This document shows, in pieces, positions 8,451 through 16,986 of a stretch of 64,000 nt of DNA. This DNA is from Burkholderia sp. Ac-20365 (lineage in GTDB: Bacteria > Pseudomonadota > Gammaproteobacteria > Burkholderiales > Burkholderiaceae). Positions within the stretch are counted from its first letter, which is position 1, and every line of letters begins with the position of its first letter. The notes beneath the pieces were generated by a model. The model saw nothing but the letters and a program-made list of their open reading frames with translations. It had not been told where the DNA came from and did not search any database. The stretch spans positions 1-64,000 of the forward strand of contig NZ_JAAGPI010000039.1 in the NCBI RefSeq assembly GCF_017104715.1. The letters run 5' to 3'. The position numbers were made by a program, and so were the translations under genes.

Positions 8451-9136
8451 CAACTCACCAACGCTTGACTGTCATCTTGCGCCGGGCGAGTGCGACGCAC
8501 GACGCGCCGATAGTCGATCACCACATACGCAGCAAATAAAGGCGCGCCAATCGACGCTGCAACGAGAAACGGCGCAACGCCGCCCGTCAGCGTGACGAGA
8601 GGCAACAGATACAGCACATCTTCGGTTTCGAAGCCGCCGACGGACGCCTGCTTCGTGCCCGCCTTGCCCGCCATCTCCTCGATGCGCATACGCAGGAAGA
8701 AGATCAGCGCAACCGCGATGCCCGCGATCGTGCCGAGCAGGAACGGCGACACATGCAGCCCGATCAGGCCGTTGACCTGCGCCGACGTCATGCCATAACC
8801 CATGCCGCCGAACAGCAGCACCGTCACGAGCGCGTCGCATGCGAGGTCGTAAAAATGACCGATACGGCTCGTCTTGCCGCTGACGCGCGCGAGCTCGCCA
8901 TCGGTATGGTCGACGAAGTTGGACAGCACGATCAGGAGCGCGCCGATGTTGGTCCACGCGAAACCGCCGCGCGCCAGCGCCAGGCCGCCGGCGAGACCGA
9001 TCAGCAGGCGCACGGTCGTCAGATGGTTCGGCGTAACGGGTGTATCCACGAGCGGCATGATGAGCCGCCGGGCAAGCCGGGCGTCCCACATTCTGGGCGG
9101 CGGAACGTTCCGGGGAGGGGTCGATTGCGAAGTCAT
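8450..9136 (-). CDS. CDP-alcohol phosphatidyltransferase family protein
   Basis: A 228-residue inner-membrane enzyme that swaps CMP of a CDP-alcohol for another alcohol. The full signature D-x2-DG-x2-AR-x8-G-x3-D-x3-D is present at residues 76-101 (DHTDGELAR ... GHFYDLACD), so all metal-binding Asp residues are intact. Several hydrophobic helices follow. It is the first gene of the four-gene operon and overlaps the oxygenase start. Unlike PgsA or PssA it is not with core phospholipid genes. Together with the nucleotidyltransferase downstream it recalls the IPCT/DIPPS pair that makes di-inositol phosphate, so the product may be a phospholipid or a soluble phosphodiester. Confidence 0.9.
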   Translation of the reverse strand: MTSQSTPPRNVPPPRMWDARLARRLIMPLVDTPVTPNHLTTVRLLIGLAGGLALARGGFAWTNIGALLIVLSNFVDHTDGELARVSGKTSRIGHFYDLACDALVTVLLFGGMGYGMTSAQVNGLIGLHVSPFLLGTIAGIAVALIFFLRMRIEEMAGKAGTKQASVGGFETEDVLYLLPLVTLTGGVAPFLVAASIGAPLFAAYVVIDYRRVVRRTRPAQDDSQALVS

Positions 9137-9341
9137 AACCCGGAAATATATACGGGATCGCGATTTCTTGCCTTAGTCGGACACAATTCTGTTGCTTTTC
9201 AATGACCTAGTCGTGGTTGACCTGACAGCACGTTTTTCCGAACGCAGGTAGAGTGCGCGTCTGCTGCGCCGATGTTACCGAGTCTTCCCGCCGCTATCGC
9301 CGTCCGTTTGTCGCCGATCATCGCGGTTCTCCTTCCAAAAC

Positions 9342-9779
9342 ATGAAACAGTTTTTTGTCCGCTCCGCCCTCGTTGCCGTCCTGCTCTCAGCGCTGCCATT
9401 CGCTGCGCGCGCCGCATCGCTCGATGCCGCGCTCGCCTGCGACGAATCGGCGCACAAGTTCATCGCCGACCTCGCCGCGCAGCAACTGATCGATCCGAAG
9501 CCAATGCGCGTCGAAAGCAATTCGATCAACGCGTTCCGGCCAGTGCGAGGCGCGAATCTCGATGCATATGGCTTCAGCGTGTTCGCAGTGGTCGGCTACG
9601 AGCAGGACGACCCGATCTTTCGCGTCGGCAGCGGCGAGCCGCTCGCGAAGTCGGCGTATGGCGCGGTGGTTTGGGGTAGCGATGAAAAGGTGCAGAAGGC
9701 AGTGACGGCTGCGGGCAGCACGGCCATCGTTCATCACGTCGCGCCGCATGTGACGGCGATCTTCTGCAAGCGCAGCTGA
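9342..9779 (+). CDS. Small exported hypothetical protein
   Basis: A 145-residue protein with a clear signal peptide (MKQFFVRSALVAVLLSALPF, cleavage after ARA). The mature part has two Cys (in ALACDES and AIFCKRS, the latter five residues from the end), which could form one disulfide linking its termini. No family is recognised. It is divergent from the CDP-alcohol transferase gene with about 205 bp between them, so the two may share a control region. The DnaA-box-like array begins 22 bp after its stop codon. Confidence 0.75.
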   Translation: MKQFFVRSALVAVLLSALPFAARAASLDAALACDESAHKFIADLAAQQLIDPKPMRVESNSINAFRPVRGANLDAYGFSVFAVVGYEQDDPIFRVGSGEPLAKSAYGAVVWGSDEKVQKAVTAAGSTAIVHHVAPHVTAIFCKRS

Positions 9780-9801
9780 GTCCATCTTCTGTGCTCACAA
9801 C

Positions 9802-10262
9802 TTATCAACAGTTTTCGTGGGTAAGGCTGTGAGTATCCTGCGCATGGATACGCCAAGTCATTGATGCGGCTCACAATGCGTGTCGTGCATCAGGGCGCGC
9901 GTTCTTCCGTTCACCGGGCGTTTCTTCCCAGCTCCAACCCGTGTTGTTGTCCACAATTTTTGTTGGCAAGCCTGTGAGTAACCTGCGCACGACTCGCGCA
10001 AGTCATTGATGCGATTCAGATTGCGCACGCTGCATCAGCCTCGCGTCACGCACTGATGCTTCTCGTGCAGGTGGATTGATCGCGCAGTTGTCCACAGTTT
10101 CTGGTGACAAGCCTGTGAGTATCCTGAGCAGGACATCGGTAAGTGCTTGATCCAACTGGAATTGATCGCGCTGCATGCACCGCCGTAACGGGCACATCGG
10201 GCCAGCAGCAGACAAACGCGTGCGCATTTGTCCACAGATTTTCTTGATAAGGATGTGGACAA
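9802..10262. repeat. Array of four ~140-bp degenerate repeats carrying inverted DnaA-box-like dyads
   Basis: Four units repeat at 145, 141 and 140 bp. Each starts with a DnaA-box-like 9-mer (TTATCAACA at 9802; TTGTCCACA at 9947, 10088 and 10228). Exactly 17 bp later comes an inverted partner (TGTGAGTAT at 9828, TGTGAGTAA at 9973, TGTGAGTAT at 10114, TGTGGACAA at 10254). A conserved tail like CGCAAGTCATTGATGCG follows. The fourth dyad is a perfect inverted pair. The 664 bp between the flanking genes hold no convincing coding frame. DnaA binding is inferred from similarity to TTATCCACA. Confidence 0.8.
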
Positions 10263-10443
10263 GCTGAGCACACCGCGCGCAAGTGCTTGCCGCAAAAGGA
10301 AGTTCGAACCGCGTCACCGTTCGATGCAAATGACGCTAACGCGTGCACGGCACATCGCATGAAAGCACGTCGGCTAAAATCCCCGGACCATTCATGCACC
10401 GCCTTCTCACGAAGGCCAATGCGCCTGACCACCGGAGCCTTTC

Positions 10444-10878
10444 ATGCCCTACGATCAGCAGAATCCGTTTGCCCGCATCCTGCGTGACGAACTGCCGTCC
10501 ATCCGTATCTATGAAGACGAGCACACCGTCGCGTTGATGGACATCATGCCGCAGGCCGAAGGCCACGTGCTGGTTCTGCCGAAAGAGCCCGCCGCCGAAC
10601 TGTTCGAACTCTCGGAAGACGCGGCAGCCGCCGCGATCCGCACGACGCGCAAGGTCGCGCTCGCCGTAAAGGCCACGCTCAACCCGCCCGGCATGATGAT
10701 CGCGCAACTGAACGGTGCCGCGTCGGGCCAGACCGTGCCGCACGTGCACTTCCACGTGATTCCGCGTCACGACGGCATTCCGTTGAAGATCCACGCAGCG
10801 GAACGCGCCGATCTCGACGAGCTGCGTGCGCTGGCCGAGCGCATCAAGGCGGAACTGGACAAACCGGCGTCCGCCTGA
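10444..10878 (+). CDS. HIT (histidine triad) family protein
   Basis: A 144-residue nucleotide-binding hydrolase or transferase of the HIT family. The triad HVHFHVIPR (HxHxH) lies near residues 100-108, after the typical FARILRDELPSIRIYEDE N-terminus and the MDIMPQAEGHVLVLPK strand. The length and sequence style fit the Hint branch, which hydrolyses purine nucleoside phosphoramidates. GGAG stands just upstream of the ATG. The gene is isolated: the DnaA-box-like array is upstream and the downstream gene is convergent, so context adds nothing on function. Confidence 0.92.
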   Translation: MPYDQQNPFARILRDELPSIRIYEDEHTVALMDIMPQAEGHVLVLPKEPAAELFELSEDAAAAAIRTTRKVALAVKATLNPPGMMIAQLNGAASGQTVPHVHFHVIPRHDGIPLKIHAAERADLDELRALAERIKAELDKPASA

Positions 10879-10908
10879 ACCACTAGCCAGATAAAAATGT
10901 GAAGGGCG

Positions 10909-11412
10909 TCAGCCCGGCCGACGGAATTCGTTCTCGACCCACGACGCCGCGCTCGCCCTGCTGAGCTTGAAATTCGGCGCGACCTTCACCTGCGCGAGCT
11001 GCTCGCCGAAGCTATCGAACGCGCTGAGCAGCGCGTAGGGGTCGTCCTCGTCGGGGATGATGTCGAGCGTGATCTCGAGGGTGTCGTCGCCCGATTCCAC
11101 CGTCATCCGCTTGTGCAGTTGCGCATGCAGTTGCTGCTCATGGCGGCGCAACACTTCGGCAGCCGTCTTCACGAGCGTATTGAAGGCGTTGACATCCAGC
11201 GGCTTCGGATTCTTCTTGTCGCGGCCCATCGTCCACGGGCCGACCAGCGCGGGCTCGGCCTCGCCGTCCTTGATCATCTCGACAGCCCAGCCGTCGTCGT
11301 CTTCGTTCTTGATGACGCGTGCGGTCCAGCCGTTGTCGCGCCACAGCCGGTCTTCGTGCAGAGCTTCGGACGCGTCGCCGGCGTCGGGTTCGCTGAGTTG
11401 CGTATCGGTCAT
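10909..11412 (-). CDS. Conserved hypothetical protein
   Basis: A 167-residue acidic cytoplasmic protein without signal peptide or membrane segment. The body (LWRDNGWTARVIKNEDDDGW onward) looks globular; an internal stretch TLEITLDIIPDEDDPYALL is strongly acidic. No family is recognised. The ATG at 11412 begins MTDTQLSEPDAG; upstream frame to 11556 is open but of poor composition. It is convergent with the HIT gene and separated by a long non-coding region from the porin. Function cannot be proposed. Confidence 0.75.
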   Translation of the reverse strand: MTDTQLSEPDAGDASEALHEDRLWRDNGWTARVIKNEDDDGWAVEMIKDGEAEPALVGPWTMGRDKKNPKPLDVNAFNTLVKTAAEVLRRHEQQLHAQLHKRMTVESGDDTLEITLDIIPDEDDPYALLSAFDSFGEQLAQVKVAPNFKLSRASAASWVENEFRRPG

Positions 11413-11650
11413 TGCAGGGGTAGTTCGGGTTCGTCGGGCGCCGCCGCAAAACTGCGGAGCGTGCGGCGCGAAAACCAGCATTTTACCAGGACCCGCAGAG
11501 GCAAAACCCGCCAGGCGCACACCTATAACGAATGGACAACAGAAAGAGCGATTCAACGAGCAAATAAAAAGTTCAATCCGATTTCACATCGATTAACGAA
11601 ACAATCTATTGCCTGTTATTCAAAAAAATCGTTCGAATTTGAAAAAAGGC

Positions 11651-11716
11651 AAAAAAAAGCGGCCCGAAGGCCGCATAAAAACAGATGAAAAAGACAACCC
11701 TTGGTCAAGGGGTGAG
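11651..11716 (-). ncRNA. Candidate small RNA with intrinsic terminator
   Basis: On the minus strand a -10-like TATAGA (11728-11723) precedes a short segment containing hairpin CCCTT-GACC-AAGGG (11711-11698), a U-rich single-stranded stretch (GTCTTTTTCATCTGTTTTT) and then the terminator GCGGCC-TTCG-GGCCGC followed by eight T (ending near 11651). No gene on this strand ends here, so the terminator is unexplained otherwise. A -35 box is not convincing. The layout (stem, U-rich linker, terminator) is like Hfq-binding RNAs; the call rests on structure only. Confidence 0.4.
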
Positions 11717-11794
11717 ACGAATTCTATAAGCACTATCGGGTGAAAACGACCCCAAGGACTGGAACAGTACCTTTCCAAAAATCGCACCAATCGA

Positions 11795-11838
11795 GGCTTG
11801 CAAAAGCCCACGGAAACGGTTTCCAACGGGTTAACCCG
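11795..11838. promoter_or_regulatory. Three adjacent short palindromes upstream of porin
   Basis: GGCTT-GCAA-AAGCC (11795-11808), GGAAAC-G-GTTTCC (11812-11824) and the perfect CGGGTTAACCCG (11827-11838) lie side by side about 270-310 bp before the porin start. The middle one resembles LacI-family half-sites. The rest of the 695-bp gene-free stretch (11413-12107) holds the candidate small RNA and AT-rich DNA leading to the porin, with no other coding signal seen. Confidence 0.4.
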
Positions 11839-12107
11839 GCTGACTTTAGGCTGTCAGCGTCGCGCTACTGCAACAATGCGACAATTGACAACACCCTGCC
11901 CTCTTCACGCCGATTTCAAAAAAACCTTTAAAACCAAAATACTTAGCGGCATTAATCCGTCTATTCCGGATTCTGGAAAGCATTGTTGCGCCAGACGAAA
12001 GTAAGCGGATGAATATCAGTAATACACTTCGCTCCGGATCGACGGCACGTGTTGCAGTGCGTGTTCCGTATATACGATCTCCACGCAAAGTCTCGGAGTC
12101 ATAAAGC

Positions 12108-13262
12108 ATGAAAAAAACCCTTCTCGTCGCAGGCATTCTCGGCGCATTCGCAGCATCGGCTAACGCGCAAAGCAGCGTGACCCTGTACGGCACGCTCGAC
12201 GCCGGCCTCGTGTACACCAACAACCAGGCTGGCCACAGCAACTGGCAGCAAGGCAGCGGCACGGTGTCCGACACGTACTTCGGCCTGCGCGGCAGCGAAG
12301 ACCTCGGTAACGGCCTGCACGCGATCTTCACGTTGGAGAACGGCTTCAACCTGAACAACGGCAGCCTCAAGGAAAACAACACGCTGTTCAACCGTCAGGC
12401 TTACGTCGGTCTGCAAAGCGACAAGTTCGGCACGGTCACGCTCGGCCGTCAGTATGATTCCGTCGTCGATTACCTCGCGCCGCTGTCGGCGGCGGGCTCG
12501 GGCTACGGCAACAACCTGGCCGGCCACCCGTTCGACAACGACAACCTCGACAACTCGTTCTCGATCAAGAACGCGGTCAAGTACACGAGCGCGAACTACG
12601 CAGGCCTGCAATTCGGCGGCCTGTATGGCTTCTCGAACGAAGCGAACGGCTTCGCGGACAACCGGGCATGGAGCGCAGGCGCTTCGTACAAGAACGGTCC
12701 GTTGAACGTCGCGGCTGCTTACCTGCAACTGAACAACGCAGGCAGCAACAACACGAACGGCGCGATCTCGTCGGGCGCAGGCGGCGCAGCGCAACTCGCA
12801 GCGCAAACGCAACGCACGTATGGCGTCGGCGCGAACTACACGTACGGCCCCGCGACTGTCGGCCTGCTGTACACGCACTCGCAGCTGGACAACCTGCAGA
12901 GCGCGAACGTTGGCGGCACGTTCATCAACGGCATTTCGGGCACGAACCTGCACCTGGACAACTACGAAATCAACGGTCGCTATGCGCTGACGCCGGCTCT
13001 GGCGCTGGCTGCTGCGTACACGTTCACGGACGGCAAGGTGTCGGGATCGAACGGCGACGGCTCGCCGAAGTGGCACACGGTGTCGCTGCAAGGCGACTAC
13101 TCGCTGAGCAAGCGCACCGACGTCTACCTGGAAGGCGTGTACCAGCACGCTTCGGGTAACCTCGGCAACTTCGGCGAAAACGTCGCAGCGATCAACACGC
13201 TGACGCCCTCGTCGACGCAAAACCAGACGGCTGTTGCTGTCGGCCTGCGTCACCGCTTCTAA
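12108..13262 (+). CDS. Gram-negative OmpC-type trimeric porin
   Basis: A 384-residue outer-membrane porin. The signal peptide MKKTLLVAGILGAFAASANA is followed directly by QSSVTLYGTLDAGL, the usual first strand of Burkholderia porins. RGSEDLGNGLHAIFTLENGF and the eyelet segment around GTVTLGRQYDSVVDYL are family landmarks, and the protein ends in Phe (GLRHRF), required for outer-membrane assembly. The length fits a 16-stranded barrel. It has its own promoter region with palindromes upstream and a strong terminator downstream, so it is monocistronic. Substrate preference cannot be read from sequence. Confidence 0.95.
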   Translation: MKKTLLVAGILGAFAASANAQSSVTLYGTLDAGLVYTNNQAGHSNWQQGSGTVSDTYFGLRGSEDLGNGLHAIFTLENGFNLNNGSLKENNTLFNRQAYVGLQSDKFGTVTLGRQYDSVVDYLAPLSAAGSGYGNNLAGHPFDNDNLDNSFSIKNAVKYTSANYAGLQFGGLYGFSNEANGFADNRAWSAGASYKNGPLNVAAAYLQLNNAGSNNTNGAISSGAGGAAQLAAQTQRTYGVGANYTYGPATVGLLYTHSQLDNLQSANVGGTFINGISGTNLHLDNYEINGRYALTPALALAAAYTFTDGKVSGSNGDGSPKWHTVSLQGDYSLSKRTDVYLEGVYQHASGNLGNFGENVAAINTLTPSSTQNQTAVAVGLRHRF

Positions 13263-13327
13263 GCTGTTCCACGACGACCCAGGTGGCCGGATCGGATGAC
13301 GATCCGTACCGGCTGCTTCCGTCTTCG

Positions 13328-13368
13328 AAAAAAAACGCGCGCGTGCTGTCTGACGCGCGCGTTTTTTT
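13328..13368 (+). terminator. Intrinsic terminator of the porin gene
   Basis: A-run then ACGCGCGCGT, 8-base loop and ACGCGCGCG followed by seven T. It is about 65 bp after the porin stop. The A-run on the other flank would also allow termination on the minus strand. Confidence 0.85.
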
Positions 13369-13533
13369 ATACCTGTTGTGCGAACACTCTCCTGGCCAAG
13401 CATGTCACGACACATTCGTTGACACTTTTCTTTCGGTTTACTAATGATTTGAAACTGTCTGTCGTTAAATGCTTACACGCGCAGGATGTTTCTGACAGAA
13501 CGTGCGCGATCCAACAAAAACATCGGAGAGCAT

Positions 13534-13956
13534 ATGACGGCAACATTCAAACAGGCGGGCGTGCTGGCCCTGATGCTGGCGGCCAGTTCGGCTGCGCACG
13601 CAGGACTCGACTGCAGCGGCTCGCGTGGCGGCTGGCGGATGCAGACCTCGGATAGCTGGACAGGCACCGACAAGCTCACGCACTTTGCCGTATCGGCGCC
13701 GTTCGGCGCGCTGGGCGCCTATCTGACGCGCGACACCGAACATCCGGTCGTCTATGGGACGCTGATCGGCACAGTACCGGGACTTGCGAAGGAAATCTTC
13801 GACGGCACCTGCAGCACCGACGGCTTCTCCTACAAAGACCTTGCAGCCGACGCGCTCGGCGCACTGACAGGCTCGGTACTGACGCACTGGGTCATCACGT
13901 ACAACCGGACCGCGCGCAGCACCACGATCGGCCTCGCCTACACGAATCGCTTCTAG
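13534..13956 (+). CDS. YfiM-like (DUF2279-type) exported small protein
   Basis: A 140-residue protein with signal peptide (TATFKQAGVLALMLAASSAA, cleaved near AHA). The mature part carries DKLTHFAVSAPFGALGAY and later KEIFDGTCSTDGFSYKDLAADALGAL, the D-K-x2-HF and GFS-x-KDLAAD pattern of YfiM-like proteins, with small hydrophobic stretches that could sit in the membrane. Mature Cys pairs may form disulfides. Start at 13534 is preferred to 13486 because the signal peptide follows directly. The family's role is unknown; an envelope function is assumed. Confidence 0.75.
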   Translation: MTATFKQAGVLALMLAASSAAHAGLDCSGSRGGWRMQTSDSWTGTDKLTHFAVSAPFGALGAYLTRDTEHPVVYGTLIGTVPGLAKEIFDGTCSTDGFSYKDLAADALGALTGSVLTHWVITYNRTARSTTIGLAYTNRF

Positions 13957-14178
13957 CCGAGGCTCGCCACGTTGCGTTTCGAATCAATTTCTCACACGTT
14001 GCACATCCGTACGCGGCCCGCGTCGGTATACTTCGCCTGAGCCGTTTTTGCAGTCGTTAACATTTCATTCGACGTTCACGCGACGAATGCGCGTTGCGGC
14101 GCAAGCGGTTTCGTCGCGAAGCCTTGCGCTTCGCTTGCGCCCACGTTTCCCGCAGCACGCAGACGCCGACGACACAAT

Positions 14179-14517
14179 ATGAAACGACTCATCCTCCTCG
14201 CTCCCATTGCCATTCTCGCCGCGTGTGGTTCATCGCGTGGCCCCGATGCCAGCGCATCGGCCGAACCGATTGTCTATGCATCGTCGGCACGGCCCGCATC
14301 GGATATCGCGCGCTGTCTCAACAGCCGTCTGTCGCGCGTGCATGTCTCGAAGAACAATGGCGTGACCGATCTGACCATCGGCTCATCGTCTAACGGTTCG
14401 TACTTCGTTACGCTGACGCCCTCCAATGGCGGCACGGTCGTGAAGGCCGTGCGCGGCACGGGCGATGATCCGCCCGAAGAAGAAATGCGCTTCGCTATCG
14501 CGCGCTGCACGACCTGA
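14179..14517 (+). CDS. Small lipoprotein, hypothetical
   Basis: A 112-residue predicted lipoprotein: MKRLILLAPIAILAAC has a lipobox (LAAC), giving Cys16 as the lipidated residue. The mature domain has two more Cys (DIARCLNSRL and the near-C-terminal IARCTT), probably a disulfide. No known family is recognised. It stands alone with its own terminator 36 bp downstream, and likely sits in the outer or inner membrane facing the periplasm. Confidence 0.78.
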   Translation: MKRLILLAPIAILAACGSSRGPDASASAEPIVYASSARPASDIARCLNSRLSRVHVSKNNGVTDLTIGSSSNGSYFVTLTPSNGGTVVKAVRGTGDDPPEEEMRFAIARCTT

Positions 14518-14553
14518 TGTGTAAGTCTTCGTAACAGCACGCCCAGAAGCCAG

Positions 14554-14583
14554 AGCCCGCGCATGTCGCGGGCTATTTTTTTG
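14554..14583 (+). terminator. Intrinsic terminator after the small lipoprotein gene
   Basis: AGCCCGCG-CATGT-CGCGGGCT (14554-14574) followed by A and a run of T. Confidence 0.85.
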
Positions 14584-14646
14584 CATGGGCTTCTGCGAAG
14601 ATGGCCGCCCCGTGTTTTACGCGCCGTTCATCGACGCGCGACTTCA

Positions 14647-15156
14647 ATGGCATCAAGCAAGGCACATCACGCAACAGGCTGGGCGGCGGGCGTCATCGCG
14701 GCGGCATTGGCTTCACGTCACGGATGGCAAGGTCCGTTTCACATGTGGGCGTGGCTCGCTTTTGCTGCAGGCGTCGCGGGCGCGACCGCACCGGACTGGC
14801 TCGAAGTAGCGTGGTGGTCGCGCAAGAAGCGTCTCTGGATCACGCATCGCACGGCGACCCATTGGGGCATCGGCTGGCTCGCGGCACTGTTCTTCTCATG
14901 GCAAGCGATGACGCATCATCCGGCCGCCGCGATCGCGTTCGGCTTCGCATGCGGCGGCGTGATGCATCTGCTGGCCGACTGGCCAAACCCGCTCGGCGTG
15001 CCGTGGATTGTGGGGCGCCATTCACTGAATCTCTGGAACAGCGGGCATTGCGATCTGATCGTTGTCGCTGCGTCCTGGGTAGGCGCGTGGTTCGTTCTGT
15101 CCCATGTCTGGATGCCTGGCGCAACGCCTTTGACGTTGTTGAGACAACTGCTTTAA
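14647..15156 (+). CDS. YdjM-like membrane-bound metal-dependent hydrolase
   Basis: A 169-residue membrane protein with about four hydrophobic segments. Its conserved polar motifs fit the YdjM / DUF457 family: KAHHATGWAAG at the N-terminus, THRTATHWGIGW in the middle and LLADWPNPLGV, which supply His and Asp residues for a metal site. The ATG at 14647 begins MASSKAHHATG; an upstream frame to 14563 has no family similarity. Members in other bacteria are SOS-linked or of unknown role. No operon partner is visible; the AGCS gene downstream starts 207 bp later. Confidence 0.82.
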   Translation: MASSKAHHATGWAAGVIAAALASRHGWQGPFHMWAWLAFAAGVAGATAPDWLEVAWWSRKKRLWITHRTATHWGIGWLAALFFSWQAMTHHPAAAIAFGFACGGVMHLLADWPNPLGVPWIVGRHSLNLWNSGHCDLIVVAASWVGAWFVLSHVWMPGATPLTLLRQLL

Positions 15157-15363
15157 CAATCTGAACGGCAACGGTCATCGGATCGCCGCGCTGTTGCAAC
15201 ACAACTGATAGCTATCCGACTACACGTCCGTAGGAGTGCCACAGATCCGTATAATGGCGACCCACGACGGCAGCACAGGCAATAGAAATTGCCGCGCCGT
15301 CCCCGCACCCCATGAATTCCGAACGCCTGCTCAAGACAGGCCGAAGCCTGAGAGGATAGCCGA

Positions 15364-16965
15364 GTGGAAAATCTTTTCCGATCCGTGAACGCATTCTTTG
15401 CCTTCATCGCCCCCATCTCGGATTTCCTCTGGGACTTTCCCACCAACTTCAAGGCCTATGCGCAGATTCCTGTGCTCGGGCAATTTCCGTTCGCGATCCT
15501 GCTGCTGGTCGGCGTCGGCATTCACTTCTCGATTCGCACACGCTTTATCCAGACGATGAACGTCGGCAAGATCGTGCGCATCATGCTGCGCCGGCAGTCG
15601 TCGAATACGGGCGTCAGCGCGCTCGCGTCCTTCATGCTCGGGCTCGCGATGCGCGCAGGGCCGGGCAATATCGTCGGCATTACGGGCGCGATTTCCGTCG
15701 GCGGGCCGGGCGCGCTTTTCTGGATGTGGGTCGCCGCGTTCTTTGGCATGGCGACGGCCTTCATGGAATCGACCCTCGCACAACTCTTCAAGGAAAAGAA
15801 GCACGACGAGTTCGTCGGCGGGCTGCCCTTCTATGGGCGGCGTATTCTCGGCGACAGGCGTATTGTCGGCACGTTTCTGTCGCTGGTGTTCATCGTCTAC
15901 GCGCTATTCAACGTGCCGCCGCAGACCTTCAACGTCTTCACCGCGATCGGCACAATCGTCGATACCGTCACGGGCGCACACCTCGCGCGGCAGTCGACCG
16001 TGTATTACGTGATCGCGGCGTGCCTGGTCGTCGCGTGCTCGTTCATCATCATGGGCGGCATTCGTCGCGTGACCGCCTATACCGACGTGCTCGTGCCCAT
16101 CAAGGCCGCACTGTTCTGCCTGATGTCGCTCGTGATCATCCTGATCAACCTGCCGCTTATTCCGTACTTCTTCCATGAGGTGATCGTCGGAGCATTCGCG
16201 CCGCATGCGCTGTTCGGCGGCGCGATCGGCACCGCGCTCGCGCAAGGCGTCAAGCGCGGGCTGATGTCAAACGAAGCAGGACAAGGCACGATCACGATGG
16301 CCGCCGCTATCGCCGATAACGACCATCCGTGCGAGCAGGGTTTCGTGCAGAGCCTCGGCGTGTTCTTCGACACGATGGTGATCTGCACGATGACCGGCTT
16401 CATCGTCGTAATGGCGCACGTGTGGACAGGCACGGTCGACGGACAGGCGTGGGAGTCGGTGCGCGCGTCGAAGATCACGGTCTATCTGGCTTCCGTGCAG
16501 ACGCTCGTGCCGGCATCGGTGGCGCAGGCCGTCAAGATCGTGATGTGCGTGTGCTATGGCCTGTTCGCGTTCACCACATTGCTCGGCATGATCTCGTTCG
16601 CCGAGATTTCGGCGAACTTCATCTCGCGCAGCCGCGCGTTCATCACGGGTATTCGTGTGGTGGGTTCGCTGGTGTTCGTGCCGTTCGGCGCGCTCACTGT
16701 GCTGGCTGGGCTCGAACTGCCCAATCTCTGGGCGCTGTCCGATCTGATGAACATCGTGATGGTGTTGCTCAACGTGCCGATCGTGCTGATCGGACAACGC
16801 CTCGTCTACAAGGCGCTTGCGCATTATCGCGAGACGCGCGGCGGGCCGTTCGTGTCGGAACAGATTGGCGTGCGCACCGAGTTCTGGACTGCCGGGCAAC
16901 GCGACATTGCCCGTGCGCACGCAGACGGACGCCAGGCCGCGCAAAAGGAGCGCGCCGGAAACTGA
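15364..16965 (+). CDS. Sodium:alanine/glycine symporter (AGCS family)
   Basis: A 533-residue inner-membrane transporter with about 10-11 helices. The family signature is clear: AGPGNIVGITGAISVGGPGA followed by LFWMWVAAFFGMATAFMES, and a later GLMSNEAGQGTITMAAA segment. It imports alanine or glycine with Na+. The frame opens with GTG at 15364; helices begin shortly after. The C-terminal ~40 residues are hydrophilic and Arg-rich. Its stop lies 21 bp from the convergent FAD oxidoreductase gene. The 200-bp leader was checked for a glycine riboswitch and none is convincing. Confidence 0.93.
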   Translation: MENLFRSVNAFFAFIAPISDFLWDFPTNFKAYAQIPVLGQFPFAILLLVGVGIHFSIRTRFIQTMNVGKIVRIMLRRQSSNTGVSALASFMLGLAMRAGPGNIVGITGAISVGGPGALFWMWVAAFFGMATAFMESTLAQLFKEKKHDEFVGGLPFYGRRILGDRRIVGTFLSLVFIVYALFNVPPQTFNVFTAIGTIVDTVTGAHLARQSTVYYVIAACLVVACSFIIMGGIRRVTAYTDVLVPIKAALFCLMSLVIILINLPLIPYFFHEVIVGAFAPHALFGGAIGTALAQGVKRGLMSNEAGQGTITMAAAIADNDHPCEQGFVQSLGVFFDTMVICTMTGFIVVMAHVWTGTVDGQAWESVRASKITVYLASVQTLVPASVAQAVKIVMCVCYGLFAFTTLLGMISFAEISANFISRSRAFITGIRVVGSLVFVPFGALTVLAGLELPNLWALSDLMNIVMVLLNVPIVLIGQRLVYKALAHYRETRGGPFVSEQIGVRTEFWTAGQRDIARAHADGRQAAQKERAGN

Positions 16966-16986
16966 GGCGCTAGACCCAGTTCTCGC

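Noticed and set aside
10003..10432. Minus-strand open frames in the DnaA-box-like array
   Set aside because: They arise from the repeat units, have no ribosome-binding site and no protein-like composition.
9780..10443. CRISPR array
   Set aside because: Repeats are degenerate, ~140 bp apart, contain inverted 9-mers and have no cas genes or uniform spacers.
15164..15363. Glycine riboswitch in the AGCS symporter leader
   Set aside because: GC-rich hairpins exist but the conserved glycine aptamer core was not recognisable.
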